Assembly: GCA_027625915.1 (NCBI GenBank)
Contig: JANTQA010000010.1
Location: 1,550,001-1,614,000, forward strand
Length of the DNA: 64,000 bases
From: Anaeramoeba flamelloides
Lineage: Eukaryota > Metamonada > Anaeramoebidae
Direction of reading: 5' to 3'
In this document: positions 11,191 to 23,852 of the stretch, one piece after another
Layout: each line of letters begins with the position of its first letter
How positions within the stretch are numbered: the first letter of the stretch is position 1
Program-made: the position numbers and the translations under genes
Notes under the pieces: model-generated
The model's input: only the letters and a program-made list of their open reading frames with translations
What the model was told of the DNA's origin: nothing
The model's database searches: none

Positions 11191-14100
11191 TATAAAGTTG
11201 AAAAATTATTACCATTTAATATTGAGATAACAGTAGAGGATGATATAATTTGAGATTAAATAATATTAATATCTATGCTTCAAAAAGCACTAAAAAATTT
11301 TTCTAAATATTATTAAACAATACTGCTAATAAAATAATGCCTTCAGGAAAGTGTAATCAATTTTTTAAAATAAAAAGCGTATTAGTTTTTTTGTTAGAGA
11401 AGACCCACACATCAAATGATTAAAGAAAACAACAATAAACCCAAATTAAATATGGTATACGTTTCTTAAAGTTAAATTATTTATCGGAAAATTCTAAGAA
11501 TAAAGTATCAAATGAGTAAAGTTATCTCAAAAAATAGTGTTAATTTTTAAAATTTTCTATTTTTTAACTTAAAAAAAAACAAAAAATTTCAAAACAATTG
11601 TGAAGATTACAAAAAAAATTGAATAAATGTAATTCATAATTTAAATTTACAGAAAATATCACGTGGGTTATACTATCAAAATTGATTTGAATTTATGTAT
11701 ACTAATATGTAGTAAATTGGATGTTGCATCAGAACAAGAAAAAGAAAAAAAACAACGGATTATATTTTGAAACACAGATAATAGTAGTTGTGCACGAATT
11801 ATTTTGATCACTTTATATCATTTGTTTTTTTACTCTTTAAATATCCAATATAAAGCCAACCCGTAGAAAGTATGAGTAAAAAATTTAAAATTATTTTTTT
11901 TATTCTCGTAATACAGAAGACTACCAAATTTCTTTTTTTTTAGAACCATTGAAAATTAATACCGATTCAATTCGCAATGAGAAGGCAGTCCCTTTTTCCA
12001 CAACCCAAACCTTTTTTCTTCAACTTTAAACCTTATTTAGTTTCCAATGAAAACTCACAAAAAATCAACTCTTATCAAAAACGGAGATGTTAAACTTGTT
12101 AAAGTAATAAATATCAATTAAAGATCACATTAGAAAAAATTCCTAATTCCTAACAATTTGAAATTTAATATTTATTAATGATCCTATGACATAAATAACA
12201 TACTTTATAAAAATTTTAACTCATAAAGCCACGGGTGGCCTAATTTCAGATAATCCTATAGGACAACGATCAAAATTTTGAATTTGTAGAAACTTCTGTT
12301 TAATTTTTTTTCCAACACCCAATATAAAAACCCAAAATAATATTATTCATAGAACGATAATTAGCAATATTAAAATGTTTCCAGACAAATTGACAAATTA
12401 CTGATTAATTTAACTCTCCACAAAAAAAATAAATTATGATGGATTTTTTTTTTTTGTTGATAATCTGAAATATTTCGGATAATTGTAAAAACCCCTAATA
12501 ATAGGTACATTCACGATAATCAAAAAAAAAAAAAAATTGTAATAAATCGAGATAAAAAATTAATTTCAATTAATTCTTAAAAAATTGCTTATAAAGTCAA
12601 TACACATTAAAAATCTGTAAAAATAATTTAATTGATTCTTTGTTATTGAGATTTTTTATATCAGAATTAAATTATATCTTAAAATTTTTAGTTTATATCG
12701 ATATTTTTATCAATAATTATTAAAGTGGTGAAAAAATTATAATCCCCAAGAAAAACATAAAATAATCTTATTCAGATAATTTCTGTATAAATACCACTTC
12801 TTCACTAAAAAAATTGCTAAAATCCCTCTAATATTTGAAAAATAATAGGCAGAACCCTTTAAAACAAATACCTGTAGAAATTTGTAATTTAAAAATTTCA
12901 TCAGAATTATTCACAAAAAAAGAGAATCATAGGTTACTGAAGATATCCCGTAAGAAAATAGTTGTATTTTTGATATAAAAAAGCATTTCATCCAAAGAAA
13001 CTTAATTAAAAATAATAAAGATAATTCTTTTTTGAGAAACAACATATATAAAATTCTTTAGAAATTTGAGAAATAACAAAATTCATGTTAGATATGATAA
13101 TAATTAACTAAATTCCACAATAACACATAAATTTTCAATAAAAATAAAATATTAAAAAATTTTGGTCCCTCTTTTATATTAGTGGAACTTCTATTGTAAA
13201 AATTTATCAATTTCTTTGGGAAAATTAAAATTGTTGACAATGAGATTATTTAATTATAAAATTTTGAATTCTAAAATAAAATTCACAGTCTCAATTTTAT
13301 TACTGTTTATTTGGGGGTTTCAAACATTTTCTATTTTTCAAATTAACCTTTTTTAAAAAAGGGGGGATAAAAACAGAAAGAAAAGAAAAAATAAATCCAA
13401 GAAGGAAAAAAATTAAAAAATTATCAAAAATGATTTTGATTTAAAAATTGAAATTATAGTTTGAGAAGAATAATGAACAAAACTTATAAAATCTGTTCTA
13501 TTTCTACAATAAAAACTAGACCCCTTTGACTCAAAAAGATTTTATATTTCTTTCATTCATTTGTAATTGGTTGTAATATTATAATAATAGGTATGAATCC
13601 AATTTGATCAATTTCCTTTTCAAATATCTCGATTTGTGAGTGAAAAATTTGTAAAAAAATAATTGAAAAATTTTCGTTTTCACTACTATCTTACAATTAA
13701 AATAGATCAGTCACTTTTTTTTCCTATAGATATTTTTTGTCCAGAATAGTAAATGAAAGAAACACATAAGTATTTGGGTTTGATTTGATTTTTTTGGAAA
13801 AACTTCTTAAATTCGTAAAAGTAAATCATTAATTTTTTTTTATCTTCTTTCTCTGGCCAAGAAGAATCTCTTTCTCGAAAATTACTATCATTACAAGTTT
13901 CATAAACAATACAGATATGAACCCCCTCTTGATTTCAAAACTTGAAAATTCCAACTACCGTTCAATTTATTTAAATGTTTTATTTTTTTTTACTTCGTTT
14001 TCATTTTTCTAATTTTTTCTTCTTTTGGAGATTTTAATAAAAAAGATAATTAAACAGCCGACTTAGTTGAAATAAGAAGAAAATCTATATATTAGCACCT

Positions 14101-14647
14101 CTTCGAAATATTCTTTAGTGGGTTTGTTGATAATATCTGTTCTCATGATTTTAGCAATTAATTCGTCATAATAGTTAAAAAAATAACTATAAGTCCAACT
14201 TTATCGATGAAAAATCATAAAACCGCGATATTCCACATTATCTCGATAAAATAATTATCGCAAAAAAATGGAAAATTATTTTTTTGAAATCACCTTAAAA
14301 AATATTTCTTTACTTTTACAACACCTTTCCCACTTTAAAAATGTTAGAAAGTGTTTACAAGTGTTGTGAATTCTCTTCAAGTATTTGAAAATTTTGAAAG
14401 ACAGAAAATTTTAATAAACGAAAATTGTTTGTAGTGGAAAAAAAATTTTTTTCTTTTCATTTTTTTTTTTTTTTAAAACAAAAATATAAAATCTCAAACA
14501 AATTTTATGAACAAACAAACAATAATCCATTTCATCAATATACTTGAATCTAAAATAGATGTGTTTTTTTTAAAATGGAGTTATTACCTTCACTTGTTAA
14601 ATAACCAAAAAAAGTAGAGAGCAATTTTCCTTCTTATAGGCAATTTA

Positions 14648-14872
14648 TTAAACAACAACCTCTAAGATTTGGTTGAGTTTTCTGTCCAATGCAAAGATAC
14701 TCAAAGAAGAAATGAATAAGAAAACAAATTTACAAAATCTTAATAATTGGTGATATTGCAAGGCTGCAGTGAAAGCTTTTTGAAAAGTTTTCCAACTACT
14801 TATGGCCTTATGAGAATTGAGAAAATGCTTGAAACTCAAGAACACATTCTTTAAAGAAGGGGTTAAGGACTG
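14648..14872 (-). pseudogene. Possible coding relic, unknown
   Basis: A minus-strand frame of about 73 codons opens after TAA and ends at TAA. Its translation contains FLSFKHFLNSHKAISSWKTF and is less repetitive than neighbouring spurious frames, and the DNA here is somewhat GC-richer. No family is recognised and no partner exon was found. It may be a decayed exon or chance. Confidence 0.2.
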
Positions 14873-15990
14873 GTTGTTTTAGAAGTACTATTATTCAATA
14901 CAATTGACAACACCACGATTGACTGAAAAAATATTTATTTGTCTTTTGTTATTATTGTTGTTGATCTAAAAGGATCGATAGGTTTGCCAATCAAATCAAA
15001 AGAAAATACAATAAAAGTCTTTGGCCTTATCCTTAATTGAGCCAAAGTATCTTTTTTGTTGATTTTTAAAAGAATAACTTTTTTTATTTCACACAATCTG
15101 TTTTTTTGATCAATAAAAATTTCTTTCTAAAAATATTACTGAATTAGCCTAAAGCTCATCAACTATTATATTGCGATTACTATTTAATCATGATATTTTG
15201 ACATTTATCAGGATTTTTAGATAATTATCACACTTTTATAGAATAGTGCGATTTGTTATATTAAAGCGATAATATTGAATAACACAATTTTCTAAAATAT
15301 CGCGATTTGATAAAAATAATCGTGATTTTTGTAACTTTATCGTGAATTAAGCATTGATAATATCAAAATCTCTTTTGTAAAGAATTATTTTGAAAATTTA
15401 TAGTTATCATCTTTATAAAAATGGAAATTTGATTAAAAACGGTTTTACATTTTTTGCATCTATCTTAATTCAAAAGAATATTTTATGAATTTCAAATAAT
15501 AAACAAAATTTTTTTTTGTTATTGAATCGAGATCAGGGTAAATGTTATATTCAATTTGGAAACAAGGGAAATTGAAATTTAAATTAAAAATATTGGAATA
15601 GAAATATATTTTTTTTCAGATAAATATCTTTTATTCCTGTAAACCTCGAATATTCCAACAGAAGATAAATTGTCATTATAACTTTACAAGAAACTATCAA
15701 AAAATAAAATTAATGAAAACGATCTTTTATCTACTAGTGATAATTAAAAACTTTCAAACTTTTTTTGCAAGAATGAAAATTTGGATAAAAAAAACCTTAA
15801 AAACAGAATTAATAATCCAATTTTAAAAAATTATTAAACCCTAAGATCGAATTTATTGATTTGGTTTTTGAATTTTTTTTTTTGTATTATTTAAAATAAT
15901 AAAGATTTGATTTAATAAATATAGAAATTATAAATTTTGAAATGAGAGAAATAATGAATTACTTTTATAAACAATAATAAATTAAAAAGT

Positions 15991-17992
15991 TTAATCTTCT
16001 TCTTCTTTTCTTTTTTTTTCTTCTTCAAATTCTTTTACAATTTCTGCAATTCTTGTTCTTCCTAAAAATTCAATTGGTTTGTTTTTCCTCATAATTGCAA
16101 TGTCAATGTTTTTTTCGCCTGACTCGACAACTTCAACAAGCGATTGGATTGTTAGTCTTACTGTTTGCTCTTCATCCATTTCATCAACATAGTTTTTTTC
16201 CAAGAATTCCTTCACAGGCTTTTCGCTTCTTCCAATACAACTTGCCTGTTCGTTCATTCGTTTCAAATTATTTTATTAAATAAAAAAAAAAAAAAAATAA
16301 AAAAGAAATTTGGAAAAACAATTTTTGTTTTTTTTTTTTTGAGCAACATTATTATTGTGAAATTGAAGAGGTTTAAAAAGAGATTTGTTGTTTGGTTCTT
16401 TCTTAAAGTGTATTGTATTGTGAATTTTGGGTTTTTTTTTTGTTTTATTCATTAAGGGACTAGTCTCTATTATTTTTTTTTTGACCAATTTCTAAATAAG
16501 GAATCCTTATCTAGAAATATGTTTAATATGAAAATAAACAGGGTTTTCAAATCTACTAGTATTTGAATTATAAATAGGAAGAATCTTCACCTCATTTATA
16601 ATTTCTCTTTGGGAATATAGATCGAGAGCCTCAAATTGTAGCCAATTTCTTTAAGAACTGTATTTATAAAAAAAAATCAGGATAAAGAAAGTGAAAAATC
16701 TTTCCGGTTAAGAATTCAAATATAGTAAGTAATAGGCAAAAAATTTTCTCAATCTCTATTAAATTTAGGTAAAAAATTTAATAGAGATTAGTCCCTGAAC
16801 AAATGTAAATATGTATTGCTGTAAAAAATAGAGTTTTTACAATTTTAGAGACAAATAAAGATTTCAATGCAATTATCCACAATTTGGTAATAGTAAACGA
16901 AACCTCCGTTTTGATTGTTGAGCTCAAAGGGATTTTAAATATAAAATCGTTTGGTAAATACCAATACTTTTGTTTGAAAAATGATTTTTTAAAAATTGAA
17001 AGATTGGTGTTCACCATTAGATTTTTTGATTAAAATTATTATTAAGTATATTAAGATAATCAGATATTATATTTGCTATTAATAAATTGTGGGTAATTAC
17101 ATGAAACTCTTTATTGATCTCTAAAATTGTAAAAAATAGAGTATTTACAACATTAATATTAGCACTTGCGTTGAAATTGTAAGCAAAGTCTTCTTTTTAA
17201 TAATTTTGTTGATTTTGAAAATAAAAAAAAGAAAAAAAAAAAGAAAAAAAAATACCTTCCAAGAAGAGAAATTTCCAGAAGGATCTGTTTGATAAAGTTT
17301 TGGAAATCCTTTTGAATCATAACCAACAATTAATGTTGAAACACCAAATGGCCTTACACCAACACTTTGCGTGTATTTCTTTGTTATTTTTTTTTTTATT
17401 TTTTGTGTTTTGTTTTTTATTAATTTGAAACAAATTTGTGATTTTTTTGAAATGAAAAGAAATGAAAAGAAATGAAAAGAAATGAAAAGAAAGGAATTTA
17501 GAATTTAAATATTTTTCTTTTTTTATTTGGACTCAAGTAAAAATTGAAGAAAAAAAAAACAAGAAAAAAAAACAAAAAAACAACCAACTGTCAAACAAAA
17601 GAAATAACCAAAAAAAAAGAAAAAAGAAAAAAGAATAAACAAACTTGTTGGGTTTTGGCAATATATCTTGTAATATATTCAATTCCAATTGGGTCTTCGT
17701 AGTAATATTTATAAGATTGGCATTCAAATCTTGCTTTGTTAATCAAAATTCTTGAGTCAGCTGTTAAACCAGCAAAGGTCATGCAAATGTGGTCATCGAT
17801 TTGCACGATCTTTCTGACTGTTCTTGGGTCTTGTAACTTTGCTGTTGATTTTTTTTCAACACCAAGAACTAAGACCTCTTTCCCTTTCACACCAACAGCA
17901 GTTGTTCCTTTCTTGACAGCTTCAAGTGCATACTCAACTTGAATGAGATGTCCGTCAGGGGAAAACACGGTGATTGCTCGATCGTAAGACAT
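15991..17992 (-). CDS. PSMA7: 20S proteasome alpha-4 type subunit (PSMA7), copy 1
   Basis: Exons 17992-17645, 17378-17256 and 16245-15991 join in phase 0 to give 241 residues; the human protein has 248. The start [16 protein letters not shown], the [11 protein letters not shown] helix, and [23 protein letters not shown] and LYQTDPSG match PSMA7 closely. It would form one of the seven outer-ring alpha subunits that gate the proteolytic chamber. The lysine/glutamate-rich tail ([11 protein letters not shown]) also fits. Intron 1 is 266 bp; intron 2 is 1,010 bp because elements B1 and C sit in it. Every difference I noticed from the second copy in the exons is synonymous, so both copies look constrained and functional. 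The homologous block also includes roughly 90 bp upstream of the ATG, possibly the promoter. Confidence 0.95.
16456..16795. mobile_element. TTAA-flanked MITE, family B copy 1, in PSMA7 copy 1 intron 2
   Basis: Ends begin GGGACTAGTCTCTATT on the left and GGGACTAATCTCTATT on the right (reverse complement). Flanks are TTAA (16452-16455) and TGAA (16796-16799), the latter one change from TTAA. Length 340 bp. The interior matches copy 2 (34469-34815) over its length in inverted orientation. It carries its own inner inverted unit, with TACTAGTATTTGAATT and TATTTGAATTCTTAACC on the two sides, related to element J. The site is empty in PSMA7 copy 2. Confidence 0.85.
16800..17169. mobile_element. MITE, family C, in PSMA7 copy 1 intron 2
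   Basis: Long imperfect terminal inverted repeats: the left arm (TTTTTACAATTTTAGAGA near 16834-16851) pairs with the right arm (TCTCTAAAATTGTAAAAA near 17119-17136), and similarity extends over about 85 bp including TTATCCACA/TTACCCACA. Length about 370 bp. Both this element and B1 are absent from PSMA7 copy 2, where the flanking intron sequences join directly. The exact target duplication is unclear. Confidence 0.65.
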
Positions 17993-18978
17993 TTAATAAA
18001 CGGTTTAATTTGATTTTTATTTTTTTAAAACGATTTCAAAAAAAGTTAAAAAAATGATTCTCTTTTGGAATAAAGCTTTTTTTTGTTGTTTGAACAAAAT
18101 TTCTTGGGTGTCATTTAACTTGAAAATTTTGAGAAATTTAAACTCGTTTCTTATATCACGAACGTTTTTTGCTGATGTTAAGTTGATATGAAACTACTAT
18201 TAAAAATATGAAGATTGAATTTTCTTTATGGATATTTTATTATAATATCAAAGATAAAAGGGAGATTTATTCTGTATGGGTACACCTATTCTAAAAAATA
18301 GTTTGGTCAAATCATTAGATAGACCAATTTTACATAAAATAAATCTTTAAAAAAATAAATTAAATTTCAAATTGAAAAGTGGAAAAAGTTGGTTTCGGAT
18401 CACTCCTTATCAAATACCTTCTCTCATTTTTCCAGTAATTTGTTGTTGGATATTATTCGTTATATTCAATTTAATATGTAAATATGATGATTTTGACTCA
18501 AACATTTATCCTTTTCATATGAAATCTGATATGAGATAATTAAAAAAATTTTTTCAAAAAACAATAAATCAAATAAAATTTTTTCACTTTTTAATAACTT
18601 CACTTCTAATAAATACGATTGCTTTAGAAGAAATCTTTGACCAGAAATTATTTTTAAAGATATTTTCTGATTTTGTTTTAAAAATATCAATTTTTCTCCA
18701 GTTTTTTATTACATTTGAGAGTAAAATACTTAACAAAAATTTTTTTCTTAACACTAAAGAGGTAATTTTATTATTTTTTAAAAGTATTTTAAATTTAATA
18801 AATATCTCTCAATTGGGAATCAATCATTTGGACAATTAAAATGTTATTTATAGTTTTGAAATGAAAAAATAATGATTTTTTAAGATTTTCATTTAGGTTT
18901 TTTTTTTAATTAAAGTAATTAACGGAAAATTTAATTATTTTTCAGTTAATTTCAAAAATTAAAAAAAAATGTTGTTAA

Positions 18979-19042
18979 ATTTTCCAGAATTCAAAAGAAT
19001 TGAGTAAAATCAAATATTTTACCCAATTCTTTTGAATCTTGA
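18979..19042. repeat. Small palindromic repeat, family H copy 1
   Basis: Inverted words TTCAAAAGAATTGAGTAAAA and TTTTACCCAATTCTTTTGAA face each other across a short spacer. The same words recur at 30283-30376, 30539-30611 (half) and 37843-37906, with weaker halves near 21435-21490. Outer ends read TTTTCCAGAATT in the better copies. A hairpin-forming MITE of under 100 bp; parent unknown. Confidence 0.6.
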
Positions 19043-19053
19043 ATAACCAATTA

Positions 19054-19251
19054 CAGTCAGTTTCACTTTTAAGACATAAATTTTGAACGAAATTTAAGGC
19101 ACAAAAAAAATCTCAAATTAAGGCACAAAATTTGGATTTTTTTTTTTTACAATTTATTTTTCCTAGAATTTGAGTTTTGTGCCTTAATTTGGGATTTTTT
19201 TTGTGTCTTAAATTTCGTTAAAAGTTTGTGTCTTATAAGTGAAACTGACTG
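19054..19251. mobile_element. Tc1/mariner-like MITE, family D copy 1
   Basis: Bounded by TA on both sides (19052-19053 and 19252-19253). Terminal inverted repeats begin CAGTCAGTTTCACTTTTAAG and CAGTCAGTTTCACTTATAAG and extend about 80 bp, including TTAAGGCACAAAA on both arms. CAGT ends with TA duplication are typical of Tc1/mariner elements. Length 198 bp, non-coding. Diverged relatives lie near 22040-22125 and 61640-61830. Confidence 0.85.
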
Positions 19252-22039
19252 TACATGGTCTTTTCATCATCAGCATTTTTTTTCTTTTAGTTTCATTTAG
19301 ATGATAAAGTGTTTTCGAACCCATTAATTATTATAATTTCAGAGTAAATATAAAAGTTGAATTAAATCAAAATTCATTTTCCCAATTATTTGTAATTTTT
19401 TTATACAGAAACAAAATTAAATCATTTTTTCCCAACTAGAGTCTATTTAACAATCATAGTAATATTAACAACAATAAATACAATATCTCCAAAATTTAAA
19501 AGTATTATAATTTTGATTAATATTTAAATTAACTTTATTAACAAGTCTGAAAGGACAATTAATGTAATAGTTATATCCAACTTGAAATTTAATTTTTTAT
19601 TTTTTCATATTAATGAAAGTAACTAACTTTTTTTTTAGACATCAATTTTTGAAACTTATATTGATTAATTAAAGTGAAACAAAACCCGAAAAAGTGATAT
19701 CCAGAAAAAAAAAAAAAAATTCATATCTGAATTATTATAAAAATATTGTAATATGATCAAAAAAAATTAATTTTTTTTTAGTTGCTTTGAAATAGTTTCT
19801 CAGATAATTTTAGATGTTAAATGTCATAATGGATTGAAAATTATTTTTTGAATACCTGAAAAAAATTGAGAATATTAGTTAATATATGAATTTTTTTTTT
19901 TTTCATTATGAAGTTTCTTTTCTCATATTCAACTTTTAACAATTCATCTCAGCTTCAAAATTTGATATCAAAAAAAATTTGGTATCTTTTGAAAGACAAT
20001 ACTTTTTGTAAGCTTCTCAAAGATCAAATATGCATAATTTTTAAGAAAACTTTCTATTGTAAATTTACATATAACCAATTTTAGTTTCACTTTATTGCAA
20101 ATTTTTATCCAAAAATATTGTTTAAAACTTAAAAAGAACACAATGAACCAATTAAAAAAATAAATAAATAAAAAAGTACTTTTTGACATTTACTCAAGTT
20201 AATTTTGCTATGATATAACATTTTAACGAGAATTTAACATTTATTTACATATTTGATTTGGTTATTCTATCCCCATCAAAATTAAAATTCTAACAAATAT
20301 GCATTACCAACAGTAATTCTAACCCTGTTTTAACTTTTAAACCTATTCTATAGTCATATATTAACTAATTCTAACAATTGAAATGGCGAATTTTATTTGT
20401 TAAATTTGGTTGAAAATTTTACAATTTCATCTTTATTTTTTTCTCAAATTTCAGAGAAATGTAATTACTAGTGTTATTTTAAAAAAAAATATAGAAGTAT
20501 TTCATAAAGAAAATTTTTTTTTAACGAAAATAAGAATAAAATATAATTAACACTTATTTATTTGGAAAAATTACACAAGGAAGAAATTACGTCAATTTAA
20601 AATTACTAATTTTAAAACAATCCCTTAATTATAATCTTTTTAAACAAATAAAGATAAATCATCACAATTCTTAAAGACTTTTATCTAGTTAATATTTGTG
20701 CATTTTTTTTTTATTTTTTTACTCTTAACAATGTAGATAAATGTTAAAAAAATCCATGATAAATATAGTAAATTATAAGCGGAAATTTTCTTCAAATTTT
20801 TTATCGTGTACTTTTTTCGTATTTTTTACACATTTAATTTGATTTTCTTTAATCTTAACATGTATTTATATTATCAGAGTGAAAATGTGTGATATACTAT
20901 TTAAAATCATTTTCCCAAAAAAATGACTATTTTTACATCTAGATCTACATAAGACACAAAATGTTAAAGAACATTAAGAAACTAGAAAAATTTCTACATT
21001 TTTTTTATTATTAATGAAGAAGTGTAGATTACACTCAAAACTTCCTGATACTTTAATTTCCTTTCGGAAATTAATTTGTAAAATAATATATTTCACGATC
21101 ATAGATTAGTGGTTATAGCTTGAACTACCACTGTTAAAATTTAATACATTAAAATAAAATTCTTTTAATTTCTTATAAAAAAATAATCTATCATTTTCAT
21201 CGGAAGGAAATACCCATAAAAAATAGTCAATATTTTGTATAATTTCCCAATGTTTATATTTTAAACATTAAGAACAAAATTTATTCAAAATGTTATTAAT
21301 TACATAACAATATCTATTTACGAAGTTAGTAAAAATCATATATTTAAAAAAGATTGAACTTGAAGGATAAAGAATTTTTTTTGAGTTGGTAATAAAAAAA
21401 AAATGATTTTTAAATTATTTAAAATATTATTGTACCTTCCAAAATTCAAAAAAACATAGAAGCGGTTTTCCAAAACTCGAAAGAACTTATTAAAAGCAAA
21501 TAAATTTATCAATACTTTTCATTACTCAAAATTCTAAGAATATTTACAACTTGCGGAATTCAATAACATTTGATTTTTTTAATTAAAAAATACTTTTTTA
21601 AGAATCTTTAATTTTTTTAAATTCCAATTGGGTTTATTGTTGATTATTTGATTCAATTTTATGAATTTTTTAAGATAATGTAGAAATAATTTTTTTAATT
21701 TATTTTTGAATTTATATTTCTTTTAATGTACTGAAATTACCAATATTACAATTTAAATTCAGTTTTAGATTCAATACATGAAGTATTTCGGCCTATTTTG
21801 ACACATTTTGGTAATAGATGTATTTACCCAAGAATTCAAATAATTTAGGGATTTTATTTAATAATTCTATATTTCTAATTCATATGTTAATTGGATTAAT
21901 ATAAAAGATGTAAATAGTCTAATTTTCAAATTATTTGTCAATAAGTTATTATTGAATAATTGTTTATAAGAAAATAATTCTACATTATGACACATAATTC
22001 AGATTCTAGTATAATAATTTGTGTATAAAAAATTACAAA

Positions 22040-22125
22040 AAATTTGTACTTCAATTTAAGATTTTTCTGTGTCTCAAATTTTTGTTTAAAGTTTGTGAGT
22101 TAAAAGTGAAACAAACCATAATTAT
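22040..22125. repeat. Diverged half of a family D MITE
   Basis: The sequence around CTGTGTCTCAAATTTTTGTT and AAAGTTTGTGAGTTAAAAGT, ending GTGAAACAAACCATA, parallels the right arm of D1. The left arm is not recognisable. An old, truncated copy. Confidence 0.55.
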
Positions 22126-22567
22126 TTCATTGTCTCAACACTTTTCAAATAATAATTACAAACACATGACTTCCAAATATATAATTTCACAAGAAATACT
22201 ATCTAAAAATTGAAAAATTTACAATTTTACTCTTAAAAGAAATTATATTTATTTACAATTTCACCCTAAAGTTCAAAAAAAAAATCACAAACAAAATTTC
22301 AAAGCCGAAAACCATACATTTAATCAATAACTTTCAGAAATTTTAACAAAATAAAATTTTCTGAATTTCTCTGCTATCTTAATTTCATAAATAAGCCAAA
22401 AACAAATTGCACTAGTCTTTGTCAAAATAAAGTTCTTTAGCTTGATTATACAATTCCATTCAATAGTATGAAATTAAATTACCAAAAAAAATCCCAACAA
22501 AAAATTTTTAGATCTAAATAGTAAACTGAAAACTTATTTAGATATTTATAACTATTCACAATTTTAG

Positions 22568-22752
22568 GCATCATCAGGTTCATACAACAGCGATAGTGGG
22601 GCGGAAAACGCTTACGATGTTAATGCAAATAATAATTTGTCAACTTCAACAATCAAGTCAAACAAGTTCTACTTAAACAAGTAGAGAATTCAGCGAGTTA
22701 AGCGAGTTAAGTGACAGTGGAGAGGAAGGGTTAGTAACCGAAAGCGATTAGG
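22568..22752 (+). pseudogene. Orphan coding-like island, broken
   Basis: After an ATTTTAG acceptor-like word, a GC-richer frame reads ASSGSYNSDSGAENAYDV, continues serine- and asparagine-rich, and reaches TAG at 22682-22684. Two bases later the next frame reads EFSELSELSDSGEEGLVTES and ends in TAG at 22750-22752. Together this looks like an acidic C-terminal tail broken by a one-base shift. No upstream exon was found on the plus strand, and the family is unknown. The composition stands out from the very AT-rich surroundings. Confidence 0.45.
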
Positions 22753-23392
22753 TATTACCCGTTTAAGAACAAGTTTTCGAATTGTCTACATATTCGAAAA
22801 ATAAATTGAGGAGTAAACATCAAATAAAATTGTTGGATGTAGGGGGGTTTGAAAATTAAAAAGTGATGAGGAGTACCTTACCACCAACAATGAAATTATG
22901 AAAAATCCCTTTTTTCGCTTGAAAAAATTCAACAAACACAAAAAGAGAAATTTCTTCGAGATTCTCAATTTCAAAAAATTCAATTAGAAGAACATAACAA
23001 AAATTCAAAGTATTACAATCACAAAACCTCGATTAACAAAAAATTTCAAAGGATCTCAACAAAAAAAAATTCAAATTAAAAAAAAATTCAAAGGATCTCA
23101 AAGACAAAAAATTTAAAAAAAAATAATATTACTCTATTCCAAAAAATCAATATTTGAAAAAAATATTAATTGTTTCTTTTTTTATATTGCCTAAACGCAA
23201 CAAATTTCTTCAATTTAAAACAAATTGTTTTCTTTTAGTACAAAATCAATCTAATTAAATTTAATCCAATTTGTGGTTATTTTAAATAATTCACTAAATT
23301 TGATGAAAGTAATAATTTGATAATATTCTTGAGAAAATAATAACTCAAATTAACTCATTGGAAAAAATGAAAAAAAAAATCTTCAAGATCTC

Positions 23393-23502
23393 AAAAAGTG
23401 CCAAAGAGTGACACTTCGAAATAAAAAAAGTTTTATGAAAAAATTAATTATTCAAAATGATTCGAGTTGGAAATTGACGTATCACTCTTTGGCGCTTTTT
23501 TC
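23393..23502. repeat. Small inverted-repeat element, family Q
   Basis: AAAGTGCCAAAGAGTGACAC at the left and GTATCACTCTTTGGCGCTTT at the right form a 20-bp inverted pair with few mismatches, about 110 bp apart. Only one copy is seen. Likely a small MITE. Confidence 0.5.
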
Positions 23503-23852
23503 TGAAAAGGTCTTCGTTTTTTCTTTTGGTTGTTGATTTTTGGAAATTTATCATACACCACATGATCGATTTGTTTTTAATTGACATTAGATCATCCAAA
23601 AAAATGTTTAAAAATTTTTTACCATAATTGCCCTAGACTTTTTATTAAATAATCTAAAAAATAAATTGAAAAATATGATAATATTTAATTGATAAAAAAT
23701 AGTTAGTTTTGGGTAAAATCGAATTACTTTTATTTGATGAGATAAGAACGTCTTGCATTAATTTCTTAATAAAATTAGGAAAAAATCTCTTATTGTTTAA
23801 AAAAAGTAAAAATGAAATACTGAGATTAAACAACAATAATAATCCAAAAAGT

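Larger units (their letters stand above)
9423..15990. other. Intergenic AT-rich DNA with scattered elements
   Basis: About 6.6 kb without a confident gene. It contains element K (10201-10866) with a short F-type element nested in it, a diverged piece of the family B/J interior (about 11066-11190), a doubtful coding-like segment on the minus strand (14648-14872), and two patches rich in ATCGCGAT and CGATAA words near 14200-14275 and 15160-15345 that are loosely inverted relative to each other. The remainder, including 11200-14050, shows nothing but A/T runs. Confidence 0.5.
17993..23852. other. Intergenic DNA between the two PSMA7 copies
   Basis: About 5.9 kb. The first 90 bp is shared with the second copy's upstream flank. 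It contains a small palindrome (family H, 18979-19042), mariner-like MITE D1 (19054-19251), half a diverged D element (about 22040-22125), an orphan coding-like island (22568-22752) and a small palindrome Q (23393-23502). No gene is seen between 19300 and 21950, which is plain AT-rich DNA. Confidence 0.55.

Noticed and set aside
16095-16455. Plus-strand frames opposite PSMA7 exon 3
   Set aside because: Antisense shadows of the conserved exon; repeated identically opposite the second copy.
16778-17017. 79-codon minus-strand frame in PSMA7 copy 1 intron
   Set aside because: Falls on elements B1 and C and is absent from the paralogous intron.
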